DNA of 64,000 bases from assembly GCA_009829735.1 (NCBI GenBank), contig CM020619.1, positions 29,972,063 through 30,036,062 on the forward strand. The letters run 5' to 3'. Shown here in pieces: positions 11,826 to 21,138 of this stretch; position 1 is the first letter of the stretch; each line of letters opens with the position of its first letter. The translations under genes and the position numbers were made by a program. This stretch comes from Pyropia yezoensis (taxonomy: Eukaryota > Rhodophyta > Bangiophyceae > Bangiales > Bangiaceae). Under the pieces are notes generated by a model. It was not told the origin of the DNA. It made no database searches and was given only the letters and a program-made list of their open reading frames with translations.

Positions 11826-12412
11826 TCACGATGGTATGTCTAAATCAAAACGAAAAGTGCAAAAGAAAATGAGGCTTCTATGGTAGGCAGCCACAAGAAA
11901 GAGGTGCAAGGACCATCACATACGCCTGAAGTATTGCAGTCGTTCCAGTTTTTGCACTCTGCACGCAGACAAGAGTCCAGCAATGGTGGACCAATGGTGT
12001 GCATCAAATATTAATACTGCCACCAACGGCGGCCTCGTGTCGGGGTCTGTTGTGCACAAAGGGCGGTCGTCTACTTCCGACTGACTACTGAGCCGATCCG
12101 CCCGGGAACCGAGAGCGGCTGGGGCTCTTCCCAACTGATCCTGCTCAGGAATCGCCTTATATTGAGAATGTGAAAGAATAGGGGAGATCGGCGGAAGGAA
12201 CAACAGTGTTCTGAATCATAAGCTCTCTCATAGGTGAAGCGCCCGGACCTGCGCCCAATTGGGTTGTGCCGAGCTCCAAGATTACTGCGCCGTTCTCGTG
12301 GTCTTCTCAAACGTCATGGGCTGAAGTGCTTTCAGCCACCTGTTGTTGTGCAGTTGTACGCATGCGTAACCAACGACATTGAGACTACCCGAATACATAA
12401 CATGTCGCGGGT

Positions 12413-12660
12413 GACGATAGAATCCTCATTCACTTGAGCACATTCGAACGGAGAAAGCGGGCTTAAAAGATTGAGCAATTTGTAAAGTCACTCCAGAGGC
12501 GGCCTGGAAGGGCCCTGAGAGCGCGTTCTCTTGAGTCTCCGCAGTATTGAACATTCTTCTTTACGGCATAAGTCAGCTGCATCAGGTCGGATGGAGTCGA
12601 ATCTAACGTCACTGGAGAGATCCTCTATCTCTCCGATGACGTTAGACTCGACTCACTGTA
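12413..12660 (+). repeat. Direct repeat R4, copy 2, ending in a hairpin
   Basis: This is the second copy of the 11601-11825 unit, about 0.8 kb downstream in the same orientation. Its end continues into an inverted duplication (12594-12654) that copy 1 lacks. Confidence 0.75.
12594..12654. repeat. Imperfect palindrome, 28-bp arms
   Basis: The arms 12594-12621 and 12627-12654 are complementary at 25 of 28 positions around a 5-bp loop. They begin gagtcga and end tcgactc. The left arm is the end of repeat R4, so the right arm is an inverted copy of the repeat end. Confidence 0.85.
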
Positions 12661-12724
12661 TGCTGTTCCTGTGGAGAAAAAAGTGTCACGTAGTGTATTT
12701 TCTCACGGACATGAGGAAAGTGTC

Positions 12725-13000
12725 GAGTTCCGTAGGGTTCAAGAGGGCTACTTCCAAGGGCAGTGGTTGAATTCACGGTACTGGCGTGCGCGCCATGGGC
12801 ATCAGTCGACAAACTTGCACGCCACCTGGGGCCACGGGTCTTTTGATTGGACGCCTTGGATTGTGCCGTTCCCAGAACTGGAGTTTTCAGTCGAGCGAGT
12901 GTGTCTAAATTCCCCAGTCAGACCAGATCGCATCGCAAGCGTTATTCGTTTCGCTTCTGATGCTACTCTGTTATCAAGCATTCACTATACCTTAAGCTGA
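12725..13000 (+). repeat. Diverged copy of repeat R1, plus strand
   Basis: This matches the minus strand of 8775-9065 and, more weakly, 5700-5800. The best-kept block is the one with gggcagtggttgaattcacgg followed by tactggcgtgcgcgccatg. Confidence 0.7.
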
Positions 13001-16000
13001 CAATAGAAATTATCAGCAACGTCCTGTCTCATCGATGATTCTCGCATCTGACTCGTTCAATTGGCAGGGTCGTAGCGCGCGTAATATGACCACAAATGTG
13101 TCTTTCAGCAACAACAATTCTCCTACGATCTAACTTCTGACTGCGCAAGCGCACGGTCTCCCAAGGCCCAATCGGCTTCGACAGAGTGCGTTCTTCACTC
13201 GAGGCCGGTATAGGCTTTCTTCATAGATCTATCTACTGCTATACTTTGTTTTTAGATCTGATAATCTCCCAGGGCCCGTATCTCTGGTGAAGCTTCTGGA
13301 AGAGAAAGCGTCTTCTTGGTATTTACAGAAATCCGCCACAAATACGATCAAAAAATAGCGAGATTCTTTGTAAGAAGGGCCCATCTATGGTGGCCGCCGT
13401 GATTAATGTGAAAACGAGAATTCCGGTGGCCCCCCCCGAAGGAGGGCGCACTTTTTTTGGTCCACAACCAGCCATCGCCTGCAGAATCGGAGAAGACGGC
13501 TGCGCTCTTCAGGTGCAACCGAGGCCACTGAAATGTTTTTTCGAGAAAAAGCAACCTAGCGGTTTTCCCGCATCCGTGCGTTGTGAAAGCCTCGTGTCAG
13601 AAAAGTACTCGTCGAGACCCGCCGTCGGCATCCCCTTGGGCGGGGGAGGGGGGCAGGTGCTCTCACGTGTCGTCTACTGAAACCTTAACATTAGTTCACC
13701 CGGGCAGCAACGCCGGGGGGACACGGAGGAGGGAGAACATGAAAGTGAGCTGGCGCGCGGCGGGAGACGGTGGGGGGGGGGTCGGAAGTGTTGAATGGCT
13801 AGCAACAGGCACGGTCAATCAGAATGGACACAAATATACTGTCGAGCACAAATAGACTCTGAACCCACTAGATTGCACGTATATTCGTGCACCGTGCTTA
13901 TCAGAGAAAGAGTTTCTCCTATCAAAAAAATCATGACGGTGAAAAGTGCCCCGTATTGGCGGGCCGCTAGGCGCTTCTGTTGGAAAGCGCCCAAATCGCG
14001 CCTTGATTCAGCCCCCAACGAAGCCGTCGCGCCTTCAAGCGCCCCTTGTAGCCCCCGTATCATTTACGTAATCGACCTAGTTGCATCGTCGAACTCACTC
14101 AGTTGTTGGACTTTCGGCGCCTGCATGCCGAGTTCCGTCGCTCTTTTCATGCATCTGCACGCAGATACTCCACCTGGGAGGGTTTGTCGACCATAGCGGG
14201 GGAAGAGACGCTGCGGTTGAAAGCGGAGACAGTAGGAGCGCTGGAGCCACTGAGGGGCAGTGGGCCGGTCGAAAACGTTATTATGAACAGGACATTGAGC
14301 TCCTCCGCAGACAGATGATTGGGCTCTGCTCCCCCACCTGACTCCCCATCCTCATTCGTCTGCGCCAGAGCATGTGCATCTGCCGCCGCTCCTGCCTTAC
14401 CTCCTTATACGCTGATAGCTACGTTTTATTTTCTCTTCCTCTAGCTAGTTCGTCCCGCTTGCAATGGGGGATGGTGTCTCTCGTGTCCGCGGAAGCGACA
14501 CGCACGTCGCAGGGGGCACCCTTCCCGACGGCTACTGAGAAGCACGGTAGATTAATTGTTTCTAACCGCAATTTTCGCAAGCGGCACCTTCTACTGTAGA
14601 CGAAACGAGGTGGTGACCGCACGGCTCGTCGTGTCCGGGGCAGGTGACGCAGCAGCCGTCGTCAGTGCGGTGGGCGGCCCAAGCCGGTCAATGCTTTCCC
14701 CCAAAAGGTGCCGAATGTGAAAAAGTATTGCTATTTTAGGCCGGCTCAGAGTGCACTATTCATTGATCGCGCTGAAATCGCGCCCATGGACGCGAGGGCG
14801 CGATGCCATGCACTATTGAGAAAAAGTCTGTTCAGAACTATTGATGGCCAACTGTTCGTTAACAGAAGATAACGAAGAATTTAAGGAATGATTCTGTCGA
14901 CCTTACGGCCTCCATGCAGAATAACGTTATCCAAAAGATAATCAGCAAGAGTTTCAGAAGGGCAAAAGAGCAACGTGTTCAAGATTCTTGACCCGTTCGT
15001 TGAACCTTTCGGCTGTTGCCCCAGCAATCTGCTGACATCAATTGCCTGAATAATGCCTCGAAACGATTCTAAGAGTAGTTCTCCGAAGAGTTCTCAGAAC
15101 CGATCCGAGAATTTGATGCGTCTCGACTTTGGAAAACTTCTGAAGGTACTCGCGCCAATTCGATGTCAGAAAGACCAATCTGAACGGATGTATAACCTTA
15201 AAGAAAATATCATGCGGGTACTGTATAGAGAATCTTGCCGCAACATAAGCCTTGCTGTCAAGAAGGTTTAAAAAATGTAAAGAACAGTCACATCGCTACT
15301 TGCCATCGACGTTCTGTGAACAGCTTCTTCGTGGCCCAGCAGACAGTGGTGTGCGTGACTATTCCAAAATTGAATTGCAGAACGGTTCAATTCCTAAAGG
15401 TAAGGAAGCGTACTCGAGGTCAAGCATTCAGCAAAACGGTGACAGTGCCTGAAATACAATTTCAAGAACATCCCTGAAGCTTCTGCTAAGAAATAGACTT
15501 ATGTCCATTCACCAATTGCTGAACCGTTATGCGAACTGTTCGAGAGTCACGAGGAAGCATGTTGACAAGAAATATCGGCGCACAATGTCGGAGTCGTTCG
15601 GAGAACCGTGCAGGAACTTTGAACGATGAAATAAGGGAGAGTGATAACGGGAAGGTGCTAGGGACTTCTTGAAAGTCTGCGACTCGCAGTTTCTTAAGGC
15701 GTGGAGGTACGGCTGACTGACAATCTCGAGAAAAGGAATGTCTGCGATCTGAGCTCGACAAGAATGTCTGCATGCTTTGAAGAAGATGTGGACGACCTAT
15801 TGAAGGTGCGCCCTGGTTGGCTGCAAGGGTGATATATGCGTGAGTTGTAAATGTTTGTGCACACAAGGTATCAACGCGCGCAAATTCTGACGTGGTGCGC
15901 CCGTTCGCAACCGGGGCGTCTGGGTTTGCATGTGAGATCTGTAAGCATGAAGGTGCTTTAACGACTAGTCTGGGTGATATAGATTTATTAGAATTCATGC

Positions 16001-17516
16001 CCACAGCGAAACTGTGGTGTACATATAAGACGTCACAATTTGGTACGCATATGGAGGCAATCGCTCTGCAACATGCGCCGTAGGCGTTCAGGCGTGAATG
16101 TGCCGAGCCGAAAGAGTTTTGCCAGACGCGACTCCTATGTTTTCGAAAAGCGAGAGGACTAGCAGGCGGGGGCGGCTGGTGGTGTCAAACAGCTTAGGCG
16201 GTGGCTGCCGGAGTCGCTACAGCCACCGCTCATACTTCGGCAGTGGCTGGCCACGGTTGCGGGCACCCCTTTCCCCTTTTCTCAGGGCCATTTGGTGCAC
16301 GATAGCCTTAGGTTGCACACGACATGCCCGACGGCGCCTGGTATCCGCCGCGGGCGTAAAGCGCTTCGACCAAAGATATCCGAAGACAACAAGTGCACGC
16401 CAAAAAGTTTTTCTTTGTGCCATACGAAAGAGCATTCTTATTTGGAGTCTGAATATTGTCGCACAATTATGATGCCGGATCAAGTCGACTGCTCACGGTT
16501 CATCGATGGGATCCGGATACAGCCATTGGGGAACGTGCCGCCCTGTGGCAGACTCCGTGTAGCCGGTTGTGAACATTCTGAAATGGCTGACATTGCTTAT
16601 TCGTCTTTCGCGCATTACAAAGAGCTCACTCACTCACACTCAGTGCCAAGGGCTTTCTTGCCGCCATCGCGCTCCCTCCCCGCTAGGGCAGGGTAAAGCA
16701 CAGACGAAAGAAAAAAAAGAGCATGAAGTGGGGAAGCTTAGAGCGCTGATGCGGTTTTATGCGCGATTTCCCGCCGTCAGTCCCACCTAAGACGCCTGTT
16801 TGCCAGTCTCTTCCGCTCCTTCCCTCGCTCCGAGGGGCCTTCAACAAGCCCACTCTTCTTTGGGAGTGCCGGAGATGGGTGGAGAGCTGCTTCGCCGTAC
16901 ACGCGTTCCCCATTTCTCGATGAGTGGGCTGCCAAGCCGTAGAACCAGCCGGTTTGGTATGCCTACTCCTGTGCCGCAGCCGCACGAGCAACGCGAGTTG
17001 GCCGTTAAAGCAGTGGGAGGGGCAAAGTACTCGATAACTACAATCAGGGGGGGGATGCAGAGGCTTCTTTTTCGATCTGACTCGCTTGCACTGTTGCAGT
17101 TGTTGTCTGCGCCCGGCGGGGTTGAAATCGTGGGCGCCTCCTCGTCGTCAGTCACAATCCTATGCGGCAATAATAGGGGTCGCGGCTTCTTCCGCAGTGG
17201 CCAAGAACAGCATAATTGGGGTCGCGACCCAGTTAGTCGTTTACGTCCTCTGTGAGAAGGGATCGCCTGTTTCGACCACTCATATGCTAGCACGTTGCAT
17301 CGAAACCCGTGATGTGATGCTTAGGCCAGCTCAGACCAAGAAGAACTGGCTTTACTCGGCGTGGAGCAGGGTGCTTCTTGTATTAGGCATGCCACGTTGC
17401 GTGATTAGAGGCCGATTCGCGAGGCAATGTTTGGATCTCGCAACACGAGATGCGTCCCGCCGACGCGCCCACGCGGTCATTGGCCGGCTCAGAGGATGTT
17501 TGACTGCCGCAGTGTC
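13001..17516. other. No recognisable gene, flank of element F
   Basis: Open frames on both strands are short to moderate (up to about 170 codons) and mutually overlapping, with no recognisable domain. A few homopolymer-rich patches occur, such as near 13430-13460 and 13770. The stretch ends at the target site of element F. Confidence 0.55.
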
Positions 17517-17521
17517 CGGCG
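17517..17521. repeat. Left target-site duplication of element F (CGGCG)
   Basis: CGGCG directly precedes the 5' LTR and recurs directly after the 3' LTR at 53388-53392, more than 35 kb away. Confidence 0.88.
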
Positions 17522-18211
17522 TGCAGAAACCCTAAGGGCCCTCCACGTGGGGGGACCTCGTAGAGATCGCGTGGTACCCCTGCGCCCACCTTCCTAATGA
17601 GGAGGACGGGGCCGACTTGGCCCCCCGGGATTTTACTGGCTTCCGATTGGTCCCCTCCTATGGAGGCGGGACCGGGGCGCCATTGATTCTGGGGCCCATT
17701 TTGGGATTCCCAGTGTATGGGATTTTCCCCTGACTGGAATTGGCCTCTGGTCAATAATCCGGGATGGGATGCATTTGGGGTTTGGATTGTGATTGTGTAT
17801 TTTGCGTGATTGTGAGATTGGGGTGATCTTGAGTGTTGGCACTGATGTCCGGCGGGGCTCCTCTTCCCCGTATCTTGGAGATTCCTGCCCCGCTGGCAGG
17901 GATGATCCGTGGGGGAGGGGGCCCTCCGGACATGTTGGAGGGTTTTGATTGGCCCGCACGTGGCCCGGTGTGGAGGGTTGGTAGGTGCGGGTGAGAGAGG
18001 GTAAGAGTGTGCGTGGGGGTGCGCGTTGCTTCCCCCTTCGAAAAAAACAGACTTGCGTGTGCTTGAACACTGTCGTCCTGGTCGCGGATCCCCGCGTGAA
18101 CAAGCCAGGCGGTCGGCGGTTCAGTATCTCTCCGGTCTCCCCGCGTTCTTGGTGGGTTGATTCTCTGTGTGTTCTGGGTGCTAGGCGCCTAAGGTACGTA
18201 TTACCACTACA
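17522..18211 (+). repeat. Element F 5' LTR
   Basis: The 690 bp match 52698-53387 with about 3% differences by eye. The LTR starts TGCAG (TGTAG in the other copy) and ends CTACA. A primer-binding site follows two bases later, which marks this copy as the 5' LTR. Confidence 0.92.
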
Positions 18212-18213
18212 TT

Positions 18214-18231
18214 TGGTGGATCAGCGGGGGA
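18214..18231 (+). other. Element F primer-binding site
   Basis: TGGTGGATCAGCGGGGGA lies two bases after the LTR. It differs at two positions from the site shared by A, C and D (TGGTGGAGCAGCAGGGGA). The TGG start fits pairing with the CCA end of a tRNA. The tRNA species was not identified. Confidence 0.75.
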
Positions 18232-18327
18232 GGGGAGTAAGTTCCTTCTGGCTAAAGGGTTCTTCCCCTTCTTCGTACTCTTTCTGTGGTTAAGCTCTGT
18301 CTTCCTTAAGGGAACGCGGTTGTTGTG

Positions 18328-18573
18328 ATGTCTGATAACGAGCAGAATCCCCCTCGGGGGGAGACGGGAGTCTTGGAGGGCGGTTCGTCCGTGACGAGGG
18401 AGAGCGCGACGGGAGTTGCTCTTCCAACTCACGCCCTCGGGGCTGGAGTGGATGACCTGGCCACCCGTAGGGTGACCACCCGTCTACCCTCGCTGGAAAT
18501 TGGTTCGAAGGGCCCTTCGGGCGAACCTTTCTCCCCGCCGCGGACGGGACGCGAGGGGGGGCATTCAACCGGC
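18328..18573 (+). pseudogene. gag: Element F gag, 5' part, cut by element A
   Basis: The first 82 codons of the F gag gene start at ATG 18328; a GTG lies just upstream but is not needed. The peptide is polar and low-complexity, as in the N-terminal part of the element A Gag. The open frame stops being gag at 18573, exactly where element A begins. The 3' part resumes at 36137 in the same phase once one copy of CCGGC is removed. The complete Gag would be about 573 residues, close to the 568 of element D. Confidence 0.85.
18569..18573. repeat. Left target-site duplication of element A (CCGGC)
   Basis: CCGGC precedes the A 5' LTR and recurs at 36132-36136 directly after the last A LTR. Confidence 0.9.
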
Positions 18574-19041
18574 TGTGGCAGTATTGACCCCCAGGTAGGG
18601 GGCAACACGTGCCATGCAAGGGGCGGCAGGCCACTAGCCTGATCCGTTCCTCCCCCTGCATTTGGGTCCATATTCCCTAAGTTCGGGATAGTTAGCTTAG
18701 TAGTAAATCCAACTTGGATTTGAGGGTTTTCTGCACTTATCGTCTTGAATTTTCGTGTGGCCCGGTGGGCAGGTGCTGGGGTGGGAGATTCTGAGTGGCG
18801 AGATTCTGAGTGGACCCTGGGGGGATAAGGGGAGGGACAGCGGGGCTTGGCCCTGCGTCCCCGTCCCGACCAAGAAACTGTTGGACCACACACCATCTTC
18901 TTGTTTGTCCGTGGGGGGATTGCCCCACAACAGGGATAGAGTGTGTGCGACTTGCACTTCTTCCGGTTCCCCCGACACGGGAGGCAGCCCTCGCACACCG
19001 CCCCAACTTGGGTACTGTGTGTGCGAGTGGTTTTTGCCACA
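18574..19041 (+). repeat. Element A 5' LTR
   Basis: 468 bp, starting TGTGGCA and ending TGCCACA. I found no difference from 35664-36131 by eye, implying a very recent insertion. The outer part is repeated at 27497-27582 before the gap. Confidence 0.95.
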
Positions 19042-19043
19042 TT

Positions 19044-19061
19044 TGGTGGAGCAGCAGGGGA
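19044..19061 (+). other. Element A primer-binding site
   Basis: TGGTGGAGCAGCAGGGGA lies two bases after the LTR. The same 18-mer is found next to the 5' LTRs of elements C and D on the minus strand. It would pair with a tRNA whose 3' end is ...CTGCTCCACCA. It does not match the proline tRNA in this window. Confidence 0.85.
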
Positions 19062-19160
19062 CCGAGGTAAACTTTACCTCCGGGTGCACCCGGGTGTAGG
19101 GGGCCCTCTGTCTCAGAGGAACGGTGGACTTGGACCGTGTCATACGGATCGTTAGCCAAC

Positions 19161-21107
19161 ATGGCTAGCTCGGACCCCCCGTCGTCCGGGGAGTACACGG
19201 GTGACGCACGTACTTCAGTGCCTTTGAATACTGGTGAGACACAGGTGGGTTTACCTGGGGTCGCAGAGGGACTAGAGGTCCCTCAAGCCAGCAGGACTGG
19301 AAGTGCGGGCGGGCAACAGGCCACCCCGACTCAGTCGGGAGTTCACTCGGGTGACACTTCTGACGTGGGTGGGCCGAAGTCTGGCCACCGCGTGGTATAC
19401 TCAACGGGAACGTCCCAAGGGGTGAGGACTGTCCCCGCGAGTTCCACTCGGGTTGGAGCCAACTTTGGCATGGAGCCATCGCCAACTAGGCTTTCGGAGG
19501 ACGGCGGACCTCCGTTGGTCGGCGATGGGCTCGCGCCCATGCCCCCGGTTGAGACCCCTGAGGAACGTGGTTACCCCTCAGGTGGACTCCCGGAGGCGGA
19601 CCGAGACTCAACTGGAGTCGTCAATCCACTCCTCGCGGAAACTGTCCGTCGGGAGGCGACCAATGTGTTGCGGCAGACTTTGCCGGACCTGGTGGTCACG
19701 ATGACGAATACTATTCTGAATCAGATTGTAGCGAGTTTGCCAGATGGCCTGAATGTCCAGACCGGATTGGGGCTTTCGAGCCCACAGGCGCAGGGGGAAT
19801 CCCTCCCCACGCCTATCTCGGGTCGCCCCGAACTGGGGGCGACACCTGTGACTCCCAACGAGGGAGCCACACCATACGCGGTGGGGCGTACGCCCTTCAC
19901 GGGGGAGTTCCCCTCGGAAACGCCGGCGGCTACACCAAGCTCGCCGTACCAGACTACAGGCACTGAGGGTGGACTTACCCCAGTGCCACAGCGGCTGTTC
20001 CCTCAACGTGAGGTGCCGCCCAAGATCCAGGTAGCCAACCCGGTCTACCAGAGGATCTTTGACTGTGAGACCTACGCCCTCCACAACAAGTCGGTGGCGT
20101 ATGGTCCTGACCAGGCCCGAGCCATGGGCCGTGCCAAGAAGAATGCACTTCATTCTTTTGGGCACAGAGCGGAGTGGGATGGAACTCCCCCCCTCCGTGT
20201 CTTTGAGTTCCTACGTCGTTTCACAAAAGCCTGTGACGACAATGCCATAAGTGAAGGCATGGCTTTTTACATGCTACAGGAGTTTACGAAGGGAGACCTG
20301 CGGACAGAACTTATGTCCGTCATGCCCAGCTCCTCAAGTGGAGGCGCTGGGGAGGTGACGTCCTATTTGGAGCTCGTCAACTGGTTGTTGAGGGCCATGG
20401 TTGATGAAGCGGCGTTGGCTTCTCAAGTCGAGGAGTTTACGCAAGCCCATCAAAAAGAGGCGGAGGACGAGTTGTCCTTTGCGGAGCGGGTCCGTAAGCT
20501 CAACAATCTTTGTGGGTTTCTTCATCCACAAGCTGTGGTGAAGAGTCGGTTTGTGGAAGGACTCCACTGGTCAGTCCGGATGGAGACCCGGGAGCATAAC
20601 ACTGCCCGGGCGACCCTGGCCGAGTTGGCTAGGTTCGCCTACCGCCGAGGCGAGGCCTACCGCAAGTTGCGGGAGGAACAACGCCAGGAGCGTCAGGCCG
20701 AGTTGGCCAAGGAACGGGAAGAGGCGCGCCAGGCCAGAGAGTTGCGAGAGGCACGCCGAATCCGCAAGGAGAGGGTGGTAGCTGCCGTGGGAACTTCCCA
20801 AGGTACCTCGTCGTCTTCCCCAGTTGGGAAGACCCCTCTGGGAACTGATCATCGGTGTTGGAACTGCAACTCCGATGGTCACTGGGCATATGATTGCCCC
20901 AAGTTGAGTAAACGCATCCAACAGCTTGTTAGGAATGCGAGTAAGAAGTCGGCTACGAACGAAGTGCGTTCACGCCGCGAGGGTGGGTCTCGACCAGTGG
21001 TGGCGGTCGCCACACCCTCGACGGAGGGGGCGGACACGTCGTCCTCGGACCCGTCGTCGTCCCCTTCGCCCTCAGATTCGGACGCCAAGTCGGCGGGAAA
21101 CGAATGA
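19161..21107 (+). CDS. gag: Gag polyprotein of element A
   Basis: 648 residues from ATG 19161, which sits in good context (AACATGG); an upstream GTG in frame is unlikely to be used. The first 250 or so residues are Pro/Ser/Thr/Gly-rich and probably disordered. A capsid-like region follows, with a motif near residue 300 (FDCETYALHNK) that recurs in recognisable form in the F and D Gags. A charged Arg/Glu-rich helix lies near residues 500-540. A CCHC zinc knuckle (CWNCNSDGHWAYDC, CX2CX4HX4C) at residues 566-579 would bind the RNA genome. Gag forms the cytoplasmic particle. The gene ends in TGA, overlapping the pol start by ATGA and preceded by a slippery heptamer. Confidence 0.93.
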   Translation: MASSDPPSSGEYTGDARTSVPLNTGETQVGLPGVAEGLEVPQASRTGSAGGQQATPTQSGVHSGDTSDVGGPKSGHRVVYSTGTSQGVRTVPASSTRVGANFGMEPSPTRLSEDGGPPLVGDGLAPMPPVETPEERGYPSGGLPEADRDSTGVVNPLLAETVRREATNVLRQTLPDLVVTMTNTILNQIVASLPDGLNVQTGLGLSSPQAQGESLPTPISGRPELGATPVTPNEGATPYAVGRTPFTGEFPSETPAATPSSPYQTTGTEGGLTPVPQRLFPQREVPPKIQVANPVYQRIFDCETYALHNKSVAYGPDQARAMGRAKKNALHSFGHRAEWDGTPPLRVFEFLRRFTKACDDNAISEGMAFYMLQEFTKGDLRTELMSVMPSSSSGGAGEVTSYLELVNWLLRAMVDEAALASQVEEFTQAHQKEAEDELSFAERVRKLNNLCGFLHPQAVVKSRFVEGLHWSVRMETREHNTARATLAELARFAYRRGEAYRKLREEQRQERQAELAKEREEARQARELREARRIRKERVVAAVGTSQGTSSSSPVGKTPLGTDHRCWNCNSDGHWAYDCPKLSKRIQQLVRNASKKSATNEVRSRREGGSRPVVAVATPSTEGADTSSSDPSSSPSPSDSDAKSAGNE

Positions 21108-21138
21108 CCGTTGGAGCTGGTCGTCCGAAGCTCACAAC
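21095..21138 (+). promoter_or_regulatory. Programmed -1 ribosomal frameshift signal of element A
   Basis: The heptamer GGGAAAC (21095-21101) is in the G GGA AAC phase relative to gag, two codons before the stop. After an 8-nt spacer a hairpin can form: gttggagct (21110-21118) pairs with agctcacaac (21129-21138) with one bulged A and a 10-nt loop. Slippery heptamer, 5-9-nt spacer and stem is the standard retroviral -1 signal, and pol is in the -1 frame. Function is inferred; the sequence elements are visible. Confidence 0.82.

Noticed and set aside
1-17516. The left segment as foreign or contaminant DNA because its composition differs
   Set aside because: It contains a decayed LTR of the same family as element A, and element F is flanked on both sides by CGGCG, which ties the two flanks together.
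278-17535. Many open frames of 60-240 codons in the first 17.5 kb as possible host genes
   Set aside because: They overlap on both strands, have no recognisable domains or homology among themselves beyond repeats, and fit chance. Intron-rich genes cannot be excluded without transcript data.
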